Positions 43,035-54,091 of a stretch of 64,000 bases of DNA are shown piece by piece. Position 1 is the first letter of the stretch. Every line of letters starts with the position of its first letter. Below the pieces are notes generated by a model. That model was not told the DNA's origin. It saw nothing but the letters and a program-made list of their open reading frames with translations, and made no database searches. Origin of the DNA: Ascaris suum (lineage: Eukaryota > Nematoda > Chromadorea > Rhabditida > Ascarididae). The position numbers and the translations under genes were made by a program. Location: positions 6,766,184-6,830,183 of the forward strand of contig CM024168.1 in NCBI GenBank assembly GCA_013433145.1. The letters are read 5' to 3'.

Positions 43035-46000
43035 ATGTTAAGTGGATATGAAGAGGAATGCGGTGAGGGCAGCAGTAAAGAGGTTGTGGAATTGCGCTCT
43101 CGTTCACAACGAATCGGTAATGGAACTCGTTTATCACGATCCGATGAGGGCAAACAAAACGATAAGGCAGTTCTTCAACTTATTGCATTTGATTTGATCA
43201 TGTTTCGATGAAATTTTCATCAAAGTTTGAGAAGAAAACGCTCCGGAAATTTATAAAACGATTACGAGGCTCCAAAGTTGTGAAAGAGGGCAAATATTGT
43301 GGGAAATGCTTAGCAACTTCTGAAGTGATATTGCCTCACCTATTACGGGAATGTTTATGGCGACGAGATTCAAAGATATGGTTCGATTTTCCTCAGCAGT
43401 ATATCGTGCCATTGCTCTTGCAGCTTGAATCGAACGCCCTAAACATGGTGATTTAATTGCTGTAAACAAGGTCAACACGTAGGACTTCCAAGCAGAAAGA
43501 TGATTATTATTTTAAACGGTTATATGATGGAAGAGATGTCGTTTTAAAAAAGAAACCAATGCAGATTTGGGCATTTCAGCGTATGTCTAATAAAAATGAT
43601 GTCTATCGGAGTTAAGAAAATTTTTGAAAATCCCGCGAGCTTCATTCCTCCAGTAAGCAAGGTGTGCTTATAAGCACAGTTTACTGTAACAAATATGAGT
43701 TGATTTTTAGGGTAGGATTATGCAAATGTTGTAAGCAGTGAGCACAAAAAATGAGTGAGAATTAGCATCAAGAAAGAGAAATGCCAGCAATAAGCCACTC
43801 AACCGAAAACAACTAAGCCCCAATATATTTGCTCGATGTCAGTTCGTCTTTTCATGACTTAATTCCTCACACAGCGGAACGGTTTCATTGGTTTGTTTGA
43901 ATTTCACTTAACCCAACAAAATACGATAACGGTAAGGGTTAAACATCGCAGTGAAACAACAACTCTTTCCACATAGAACTGCGGCGGTTGAACGCCATAG
44001 CCAAATTCAGTGAATCATTGGCGACGTTTTCTTTGCAAAATTGCAGAAAATTGATGACAAACACCTAGGTGATCTTCGCATTCTATACCAGCTTTGAGAG
44101 CTAGCAGTGCAGGAGCAGCTTCTCTCGAAATTGCTGGCGTTTCTCTTCACAACCGATGGGAGGGGAGAGAGCAACTTGTTTCCTTCTGTGTGCGGAATCT
44201 AGATCATTCCTTGCTTCGAAAGGTTCATTTAATATTTACAACGGCGAGGCAGGCGTCAGATGCATCTGACTACGCTAAGTGCACAGCAATTTAAATATTA
44301 GTCCACATCATTTACTACAAGTGACTTGCTGCTTTGTCGAATTCTGTGCGATATTGTTAAATGTTAGGTGAAGATTTCATCTTGGAATTGATTTTGATTA
44401 TTTAGTTTTTTGGATGGGAAATTATGACGCGATTGCGATGCTGCGATAATCGTTTTTTATATTGTTTTGAAGTAGATTTAGTAATTTCGTTTAGATAATC
44501 ATCGAAAAGAAAGTGAAGCCTGGCGACAGCCTCAACAAGATTGCTTTGCAGTATTCGGTCCCCGTAAGTTTTTATTGCTGTTGACCTAGAGGGCTTCTTT
44601 GTTGTATCTCTACTTCCCCCTCCTTAATGCTTCCCTCCCCGCCATATCTCTTCGGTCTCAATTTAGGTAAATAGCAAAGTCCGTGTAGTGTGGGAAGTGT
44701 CGCAATATTTGCGACGAGAGGATGGGACGGAGGAAACGGATGTGATTCGCACTAGAAGCCGTGAATCCTACTGTTGCGGTGTAAAACTTCAGAAGCCTTA
44801 ATGTTATGCATAGATAACCGTGCCGGCTATAAACGCCGCTTCCACAGCTCATCCGTATATTATGGATTAATCCTATCCGTCTGATTTTTCATATGGAGGG
44901 CACGTGCAAAATAAAGACTGGCGTAGGATTGAGTTTCCATCTTATATCAATATTGCACAGACTGGAATTATCTCCGAAGACGACATCGAAATATTTTATA
45001 AAATGATACGTTTCGCCGATGTGAGGTCCCAAATGAATTCTTAAAGGAATGATGCCTGTCGCTCATTTGCATATTTCAACTCAAAATTACAGTCATTTGT
45101 ATGGCTGGCAGATCGTCGACTTGATTCAACCTAATGACCGTACGGTTGCATTTCACATTCGCAGCGCCAAGGGATGTTACGTAATAGGCACTAGGACACC
45201 TGTTCTCATTTCATTAGTCCTGCGTCAGAAGGAAGTTTCAGCGATTGTGATGAATTTGCTGTTGAAAAAAATTTGCTGTTTAAATGTATTATGATTTCAA
45301 GATTAACCCACCCTGTTATTAGACATGAGCACCACTGTGAATCCTGTTCGGAGGTGGTGAGCGTCCAAATGCGTGAACGGATAGAAAATTAAAGTCACTA
45401 CTCTAAGACGTCAAGCTGGAGAGGTGATCAGTGAGTGGATTTCGGTTGTTTTTTCTAACATGTAAACATGTCTTATGATGGGATGTGCTTCCAGGTTTCG
45501 GAACTTAAGAGGATAAATAATCTAGTGGCGGAGCAAGACCTTTTCGCATTGCCGGTTGTTCGCATTCCAATAAGTCGATTAAGGAAGGAACTGGACCTAG
45601 AGCATGAACGTGAGCTTCTTAAAAACGATAGTCCGGTCGAGGATCTCGATGTGAACGACACTCGAGATGACAGGTCCTTAATCTTTGTGCTTCTTTCATT
45701 GTTATGCCATCCTTCGGAAACGAGCACCTAATCCCTAAGCGATTTCCGCATTTTAAGCTCCGAAGTTTATAGAATGTACACTTTATGGAGGTTTTTACGA
45801 TAAATGAAGTTTCCGTTACTCTTTGAGTTTTATTTCTGTCGGTAATTATCTTATTGAAAGTTAATGCAATGCAACTAAAATTTTAGGCCATTGCTGGACG
45901 GCGATGCAGGAATAGATAGAAGTGTAGAAGAGCTTTTCGAGAAAGCAGATGCCTCATTGGCACAGGTTCGAGAGGCGATACCTATTACATCTGGGGTCGA

Positions 46001-46701
46001 GGGCGCGTTCCATTTTGTTGATGCACGCTCCCCTGATCATTCACACAAGGTGAGCAAGAGCAGCTCAATGGACGGTTTACCGGTGCTTGCTTATTAACTG
46101 GGGTATTTTGATTAAGAAAGTCGGTTGGAGCATTCAGATGTGTTCTTGCTCGTCTGGACACTTGCTGTGCAGTGGCTTTTATGTTTATTGACGTGAACAT
46201 TTAATGAATTAAAAGACAGGTTTGTGAGCATGCCTCTGTGTAAATTGCGGTGAACGGAAGGGATCGGACGGTGTTGAATCGACGATGAATTTGAAGACAA
46301 CGTCACTTAATAAAAAGAGATATTTTTGTGCTGTTATAATTGCGAAAGAAGTGTGAGCACTGAGGATATAGAAGAGAACAGTATTTGTAGTGGCTGAATC
46401 TCGGGTCATTGTTGAAGTAGCCTCTTAAGGTGAGATTCGTAGGAGAGGAGTTATTCTGAATGAGAACAAGAAGGAAAGGAGGAGGTGGAGGTGCATCAGT
46501 GGCTTAGATTTGGAAGGAGTCGCCAAGCTGAACGAATTCTTCAAGATGTTTCAGGGATTGTGGTTGATAATTGTGGCTGTAATTATGATGTTCCTTATAA
46601 TACCGCTGGTTTTGACGTTCTTCGAAGAAAAGGGTGAGCTGTTCGATGAGGACGAGAGTGTTGGACATATGCTTCATCGCAAAACTGTTATCGAGTCGTA
46701 A
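43035..46701 (+). CDS. LysM-domain single-pass membrane protein (LYSMD3/LYSMD4-like), 5 exons
   Basis: Animal LYSMD3/4 proteins are integral membrane proteins of the endomembrane system; human LYSMD3 has been linked to chitin sensing, but the function here is unknown. Exons 43035-43169, 44495-44563, 45495-45673, 45887-46074 and 46517-46701 join in frame (756 nt, 251 aa). The N-terminal EVVELRSRS matches the conserved VYELRSRG of LYSMD3. The single LysM runs from about residue 46 to 93: VKPGDSLNKIALQYSVP, then VSELKRINNLVAEQDLFAL and VRIPISRL. An intron splits the LysM between its two helices. An acidic linker follows, then one transmembrane helix near residue 206-227 (LWLIIVAVIMMFLIIPLVL) and a short acidic tail ending VIES. 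An acceptor TTTTCAG ends 10 nt before the ATG, so the transcript may be trans-spliced. Poly(A) signal at 46899. Confidence 0.9.
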
Positions 46702-46898
46702 TTTGTATGTTGGCTTCATAATTGAGCACGTTTGATGCTAAATATTGAATGTACTTTATGATTGGTGTCGAGCTGCGAGTGAGATGAAGCTCGGTTTTCG
46801 TCTAAGAGGCGATTTAATTGATTTATGGGAGGATAATATCGGCATTTTGAAATATCGGACTAGGCAAAGAATTTAGGTTTGTGTTGTTTGGATATGGT

Positions 46899-46904
46899 AA
46901 TAAA
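46899..46904 (+). terminator. Poly(A) signal AATAAA of the LysM gene
   Basis: AATAAA 198 bases after the stop codon. Confidence 0.55.
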
Positions 46905-48880
46905 TTCGGGAAGGGTGTGATATTGTTTGGATTTAAAGAAGAACCAGTCACTTTCAGTGTTATGCTAAATAAGGTTTTTCTCATAGCAGGAACAGCATTT
47001 GCTATAGCATGGCATAGCTTGTGAAGCTTCGCATGATACAGCGTTTTCACCTTCGAAAGCCAGGTTTGCAAAGGTATAATGAAGTGCATCAGCAACTTGT
47101 AGTGATGCGACTTGGGGCAGTGCAGCCCCCTCAGAATGTGCTATTCACCAAGCACTGATTCGCACGTTTACTTTGAGGATGGTTAAATGTGCATTAAATG
47201 AAGGTTTATAGGAAGTGAGGGAAAGGGTGGATGGTGAAGGTGAGGCTTCAGTGGTCGGACAATTCGTATAACATTTGTTTGTGTTTTCATGAGATTGTTT
47301 GAACGTGGTATTTGTTCATTTACTGTCTAAGTGAATCACTATTAGGCTCTGGTGGGAGTTGAATAGCGACGGGTGGAGTTTATCCCAGGGAGGGGTCATG
47401 TTGGTGAATCTTCCCACTGAGCGGTGATGATCCACGCAGATTCGTCGAAATTGTGGGCAGTAAAGTTGGAATATTTGGCATGAGAAATTCAACAAAAGGC
47501 GCTAAAGAGAGAAGAGGGAAGCGAAATAAGGTAAAACTGTCAAAAATTGGTGGGATTGCTTCTTAGCTTTGCAAGTTTTCTCGGAATTCTCGAAAATGGA
47601 TTAACGTTTTTTCAAGAAATGATGGCATGTAACGATCTGGCGTCTCAAAATGTGTGCATTGAATTTGTTCGGAACTTAGAGAAGAGGCAGTCCAATTTTG
47701 GACTTTACTGTGAATGTGGTACAAAGATGTCGATGATGTGACTGCACTTTGTTGCTTCATCCTTTGCTATACCCTTTGCCATAATATCACCTTCTATTTA
47801 CTGCGACTCATGTCGCAGTAAGTAGTGGAGTAACAAGATCTTTGCGAGTGACCGCATTTTGGAAAGGAAATGAGTGACTGGCGAGAGCTATATGAATGCT
47901 GTCACTGCGGAACGCTTGAAGCATGCAGGAGTAGATACTGAGTCGAGAAAGAGTTGAGCTTGCTGGAAATTTAATATCTCTTCTTCGTTTATTTTGCAGC
48001 GATCGTCTTACAACGTTTTATAATTTTCCTCATTGCATGTAAGGTGTTTGGGTGCTTTTCTTCATTCCTTCTTTTTTCTTGCACTTATTCAAGCGTGCCT
48101 CTTTATTCAACTATCTCTTTGTAATATTCTGGCCAGTTTTTTTTTCAATTTATTTCTTTTTTAAATGCTGGCCAGTGCCTGATAGATTGCCTGCAAGAAA
48201 CTTTGCTTTTTTCTTAGATCAGCGTCTTTCTAGACCAATTATGAGATTGCTTTCGAGATCACAATCGGTCTTTTACGATGTTACAGCTTCTTCTGAATTT
48301 TCCAGTGAGAACTTTTACCGCAGTGAGGAATTTTTGTGGATTGTCGGATTTTGTGGGGTGAAGAATGATGATGCAATGGGCATGAGCAAATGACTGAGAA
48401 TTCTCCAGCTCGGAAAAATTTAAATTTCTAGAATGGTCTCCTCGAAGATGTTTTAATCATCTCGTTGCGATCGTAGCACCCGAATTTATTTCGCTTAGCG
48501 AGTTTGCATTTGCAAAGTTTTTGTGGGAAAATTCGAGGTCACTTTGTCGTACATAAGGGAACGCTTATGACATTTGGTGGATTATTGATTGCGTTAAAAA
48601 TTGCACACCGAAGAATTATTCCTCGAAGAATCCGACGAGATGGTTGCATTTCGGGAAACGCATTGTTTCTATGTTTTAAGAACTCTTTGTTAATTGAGAC
48701 TTGAGCGACTTATTTCCGGCATAATCGAGTAAGCCGCAGAAGAAATTCCTGCCATGGCGAACAGATTTGGCACTTTTCCAGCATCTTTAATGAAGAAATT
48801 CCGGTAGAAACGATGATTCAAAAAATGGGTTGCGTTTCCGAATCCTGCATCAAAAATTGCGCGAAATACGCCGCACCTCG
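46905..48880. other. Intergenic DNA after the LysM gene
   Basis: Short frames only (for example 48052-48393 plus, very rich in Phe and Leu, probably chance). It contains the hairpin at 47798-47821. Confidence 0.35.
47798..47821. repeat. Perfect 10-bp stem, 4-base loop hairpin
   Basis: TTACTGCGAC, loop TCAT, GTCGCAGTAA. The stem word with its flank, TATTTACTGCGAC, also occurs in the terminal inverted repeats of the 28-32 kb element. Flanking TA bases fit a TA-inserting element footprint. Confidence 0.7.
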
Positions 48881-48886
48881 CCCTTA

Positions 48887-49520
48887 ATTATAATTATTCT
48901 TTGTTGAGAACGATGAATTTTGTTGTTGGCAGGCTAGGAAAAAGATATCTTTGAATGGTGAACGTTGGCGAACGGCATAAGCGCGTATTAGGCGGTTTTC
49001 CTCATCTCGTTTACCTTCCTCTTTTACACGGCCATTTGCAAACTCCTGCAAAAACGTTTCAGCTAATGGTTTCAATTCGTCAGCCTCAAAATTTGCGGCA
49101 GTGAGCTTTAGTCGGTGCAGTTTATACCAAAACACTGGTATTGTCTACACCATAACGCAGCCTTTCTTCTCATTCCGATCACTGTACTTGTGAGTCACTA
49201 ATATTCATATTGTGCATGGAATTTTTGCAAGTCAAAATCCAGTCGATGCATTCCAAAAATGCTCTCTTGGAATTCGTGCAGGCCTCAGTTTCATAGGAAA
49301 ACCTACCAACTTGCCAGGCAAGCTCCTCCATATATCTCCATCTGTGAAGTGCGCTGCAAATTGTTTTACGTATGATGAAGAGGAAAACGCTTCACTTAAC
49401 TTCGTTTTGTTTTCGTTGCCGAAGGTGTGAGAATTGGCAGAGTTGGTACTGTTATTGAAAGGGCAGCGGCGTACCGCCTTTCCGTCTCGTTCTTCTGGCC
49501 CATTTCCTAACAGGTTCATC
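48887..49520 (-). CDS. Candidate exons of an unidentified gene
   Basis: Minus-strand frame 49135-48884 reads FEADELKPLAETFLQEFANG and RVKEEGKRDEENRLIRAYAV, charged and helix-prone like real coding sequence. A second frame, 49519-49232, contains YVKQFAAHFTDGDIWRSLP. I recognise neither and could not confirm splice junctions. The plus-strand frame at 49212-49430 overlaps the second, so only one of the two can be coding. Confidence 0.22.
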
Positions 49521-49915
49521 TGTTCCTGAATCCGAGACTGCTAGACCTTACTTCTGACTTTCTTGAGGGGGCTGGAGGGAAGATCAGTGAAACTGCATTC
49601 TTGTTCATCAAAGGGAGAGCTTTATTTCTTCCCCAAACGTCATAGTAGTACAATACTGTGTAATGGAAGCTCAGCGTGAAATTGTGATGTGTGGTTGTGC
49701 CGAATATTTTTTCTGTTTTGCAACGAAGACTATCACTTTTGACCGAATGCCAGTCTTTCTTTCTGGAACTTTTCTCGGAGTAAATCAATTGTTCACTCCA
49801 TAAATCTCGAAAATGACCATTTTCCTCCTGTTACCTTTGCTGTTACAATTTTTTTCTGTACTCATACTTCGTCATTTATATTTATGGGATAAAACTCTGC
49901 AGTGTGTATAATGCA

Positions 49916-50522
49916 GGTAAACAGAGTGCGTGCAATGGCACTATCTATGCAAAGAAAGGTGGCCATTGGCCGCGTGGCTGTCGGTGCAGGACATCCTGGC
50001 GATCTAACAGACCAAGCCAAAACAGCATCGGCCGATTTAAGGAAATTTTTGATATGTGGTAGGTATATCGGTTCATGTGAGCACCGTGGACAAACTGCCT
50101 TCTCGAGTGTGTATGCCCGCTTGCGTATGCCTCTGACCTTGGTTCGTTAAACGTGAAATATATCAGCGACAATAAGAAATGAATTTCATTCGCAGCGTTA
50201 ACCATAAGTGAAGTTTATTCATAGCACAGAAGCGATCAAAGAAAGTGAAACCAAGCAACCATTCAAGAAAAGGCGATCCACGTAGGTCATCAATGGATTG
50301 CTGGAGAGCACAGGAAGGGAAGGAATCGTTTCCGATGGAAGCCTCCACACAAAATTACAAGACTGGGAGGTCCTAAGGGAAAATACTCCAGGATTTACAA
50401 CTAATGGTTTCGAGGACGCTCCACCCCCATTTACTGGAAATTCCCATTTCACTGCACTGGTACACCAGCTTCATCCCTCATCTGTTAACCAAATTAAACG
50501 GGAAAGTCAAGAAGCACCTTAA
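49916..50522 (+). CDS. Candidate two-exon 3' end of an unidentified gene
   Basis: Exon candidate 49916-50056 follows an ATGCAG acceptor and reads VNRVRAMALSMQRKVAIG then GDLTDQAKTASADLRKF, with a GTAGGT donor. A second candidate, about 50311-50522, follows CACAG and reads DGSLHTKLQDWEVLREN, DAPPPFTGNSHFTALVHQL and ends KRESQEAP before TAA. The product is unknown. A minus-strand frame of similar length overlaps the second exon, so the strand is not certain. Confidence 0.25.
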
Positions 50523-52106
50523 AATGGCAGAGATCGAAAGCTTCTAGCAGAAAATGGCTGAACTATTAGTGAAAAAGAAATGCGCTTCTGATGCCGAACC
50601 CAACACCATAGCCTCTTAAAAGTCCCTCCCTCTCCTTTTTCGGTGTCCCACATTGTTCCTTACAAATCATAAGTGATTTCTACACAAAACACAAACAAAT
50701 ATAAAAAGAACAGGCAACACAACGTTAAACTATTAATGCACATTGTGAATATTCCAAAAATAAGAGTAAAACCAAAGCAGCGGCGACCGATATTCTCAGA
50801 ACAAAGTCCCGTAAATGCACAAAGGTGAGTGATCGTCGGCACGAGAAGATCGGACGGAGATTACATGAAGAATAAGAGGAATATGAACGCACTAATATGA
50901 ACAATTCGCTCAATAAACCAGCACAGTAAAAATTGACCTGCACAGCTTTCAAAGTATATCTCACTGGAATTTATGGATTCTTTAAAATCCATCCGTATGA
51001 GACCCAGGTTTTGAGTGGCTAAAATACGAGCTAGACAGCATTAAGTGATAATTACATTAATAGCTAAGAAGTATTTAGCCAGAAAGTAGAGGAACAACGA
51101 CACGACAACTGATAAGCACATAGCAGTACTTTTAAGGACACAGTAACGCCGACATAAATAAAAAGCTAGAGAACTGTTATATGTGGAATAGTTTCTTTAC
51201 ACATAAACATTGTTCAGTCACACCAATAAAAACAACACTCGAACTTTCTCTTCAAAAGAAAGCACTGTGCATTACCGTTAAAATTCTCCGCTCAGTCTGA
51301 GCGGAGGAAAGTACTGCAGCCAAACATTCATCCAGAAAGACTACCTACTCAATTTGCTCCACTTTCTAGACCTTTATTCGAGTTATATATACAAACCAAA
51401 AGGTAGCGAATTCCGACACTTCTCCACGTTTATTCGCAGTGAACAGATTGATGAGTCGTGTGCACCGTTTTTCATTTGTCCTGTCGAGTGATGTCGATTT
51501 CATGCTTGCATTTAATGTCCATCTTCGACCCCCCCCCCCTGTCTTTCCCGCCCATCATCCAGGCACTGAGTAAACAGATATATCCTCCAAACAGCTGAAG
51601 CTAATTTGCTGATATTCCCCTGCTCAAGACATATGTTGGAATGGTTCCTCCGATAGAAGAAGCATGCGAATTAAATGCAGATGTGTTTCGCTCGTCACAG
51701 ATAACGACTTGTTGTTTTTGAATATCGGTAGCATAAAAATGACGCATCTATTAATCGCATATGCTGAGCAAATCTCTAATGATGACCTCTTACATCAAAA
51801 CGTTGGTTATAGTATGTCTTAAAAATGCCAGAAGGGACTTCCCTCACAAATACTCACAAGGTAAGGAAGATGGAGGAAGATAGTTGGTAATCTGTGACCA
51901 TAAAGTAGGCAACCTTGCACAACTTCACAACTAGAAGAACGGCAATCCCTGCATCGGTTTTGCCTTCTTCAAAAACGTTTCATTTGCCACGTGAAAATAC
52001 TTTGAGAAGTGAAGAATGAAACATTTTTTCGCAGGAGGCAAGAGTGGCGAAAAAAGATAATTCGAGCATAAGAATTCACTACTTGTCGAGCTCAATGAAC
52101 CTGAGT
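50523..52106. other. Intergenic DNA, nothing recognised
   Basis: AT-rich sequence with short frames only and a C11 run at 51529-51539. Confidence 0.35.
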
Positions 52107-52295
52107 TTATACTGCGGCGGCGGCCTGTCTTGACCTTTGTCTCGCAACTTTACCCCACTCCACACAATATTTTTGCGTACAGTGAGTCGGCTTCTTGAGA
52201 TGTTTCACAGTTCCCACGTCGCAGCACAGCATCGTAATGCTCGTCTCGATCAACGTTAGTCGCACCTTCACATCGCCGCTTTTAAAACGTCGCAC
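52107..52295 (-). CDS. Candidate terminal exon of an unidentified gene
   Basis: After an acceptor-like TTCACAG the minus strand reads VRRFKSGDVKVRLTLIETS, then VGTVKHLKKPTHCTQKYC, and ends RQRSRQAAAAV before a stop at 52107. GC-rich codons and basic composition look coding, but I could not find the upstream exon or a family. It lies 1.8 kb downstream of the sas-4 stop on the same strand, so a downstream operon partner is possible. Confidence 0.25.
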   Translation of the reverse strand: MRRFKSGDVKVRLTLIETSITMLCCDVGTVKHLKKPTHCTQKYCVEWGKVARQRSRQAAAAV

Positions 52296-53775
52296 CTGTG
52301 AACGTTGCGATGTTAGCATAGTTTTATCTCCCTCAAATGAAAAACACCCTGATGCTTTCTACCATTCAGTAATCAGCAAATTAACTCAACCGCTGTGAAC
52401 TTGAGTTTCTCGTGGTGAAACCCGTCTAATGGAAGAACAGCGAACTCGGTTAACTGACAACCAAGTGGATAACTCTGTGAACGCTAATAACTAAAACTTT
52501 AAACTGATACCGACTAAACAACAGCCGGTTGCCTAATTGAGAATTGAACAGATATCTTCCTATAACTATAAGCAAAACTTCTTCCCAATCGCAACGTGTC
52601 TACCTTCGACAAATGAAATGGTAGGGTTAAGAAAGCTGAGACCTGAGGAGGAATTTTTACACACAAAAACTACGGAAAACGGAAGCACAGAAGCAGAAAA
52701 GATAAAAGAGGAGTGTGACAAAGATGCAAAGGTGCTGTAATTGCTCACAAGAAATCTGTGTGTAAATTGCAGCTGAAATGAAAGTTTTAAACGTCTGAAC
52801 GTAAAAAATAAATAAAAACAATAAAAAAATAAACAAAAACAAAAATATTTAAAAGAAACGTTGAAAATGTCGTCTAATAGTGTAATGGAGATAAAAAATA
52901 AAAAGAAGGAAGGAACGGTGATGTGGTGACCTTTACCCGTCGATGTGCAAGTCGAAGTCGGCATCACAACGACTTACATAATCATGAGTGGGAGCAATGA
53001 GCAGCAGCAAATTCCACGAACACAAAGGCAACAACAAACCAGCAAATCCGTCCTCCATGAAAAATAGTAAAATAGGAAGCAAACGGAAGAAAAAAAGAAG
53101 ACAAACGAACCACATATTCGACGGCCCTCCATTCGTGGGATTCATCGCTACTCAAGTGACTTACGTAAGAGCCATCCATACGGTAACATGAGGTGCTCGT
53201 CGTATTTTTAACCGTCTCGCAACCATCACTTCCGATAATACGCACATCACCATCGGTCTCATAGCTTTAAAGAATTTCGATACGCCGAATTAGAGCAAAA
53301 TCTACACTTTGGACCAAACAAGTTGCAGTTATCAGGTCTTTTCAGGGAGGCTCCTTTTACTGTCAACCTCTATTGCCTCTATTTGAACGATACCTCAGCA
53401 GTCAGTAAGACTACTTCTTTTCGTCGGCGGTATACAGCACGAGGCATATCATACTTCGGTCACGGGTTCCCCCACCATGCAGCACTGTTCGGCATGACCG
53501 GAAATTCTTCACGCAGCAGCCAAATGCCTGCCACCATGTAACTCCCCGAAGGTGTGCCGCATCTTTCAAAATAAATTCTTATCAACCCCCTTTGTAACTA
53601 AAAAGGACAGTGGGAATGCTTCACGAATATCACTGACGATGTTACGTCAAATACTACCTCATTAAACCGCTTACGCAGACAGCAATGGCATCTGATTACA
53701 GCATATAAACAGACGGTGTTCAAAGATAAAAAATTGAGCAATACTAGTAGGATCCAGAAAACGATCCTCAGCAAA
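52296..53775. other. Spacer between the 52.1-kb exon and the sas-4 3' end
   Basis: Several frames of 60-130 codons on both strands, none with a recognisable motif; the longest (52566-52967 minus) is Phe/Leu-rich low complexity. Confidence 0.3.
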
Positions 53776-53781
53776 TTTATT
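53776..53781 (-). terminator. Candidate poly(A) signal of sas-4
   Basis: AATAAA on the minus strand, 311 bases beyond the sas-4 stop. Confidence 0.35.
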
Positions 53782-54091
53782 GCCTATGCATGGCAGGACC
53801 TATCATTACTTCAGCGACAATTAATGACCGCTGAAAGCACACGGACAGCCCGTACGAGCATTTCCCCGGGATGGACCGCGTTATCTCGTTTGAAGGTAAT
53901 TTTTTTACTCAAAACAGTGTTTATCGTCTAACTCTGAGCCGAAGATGAAAGAGAGATGACTCGACTTCGGATTTATCTACTTTAGACAATCAGTAATCCT
54001 GTTACCCATATCGTATCAAACTGAGCAAAATCAACGATAACAAAGAAAAACATGACCAATGCAAACTAAATGAATAAGCACAGCTAAGTGG

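Noticed and set aside
46050..46097. GTGAGC donor at 46050 as the end of LysM exon 4
   Set aside because: It breaks the frame into the transmembrane exon; the donor at 46075 keeps it.
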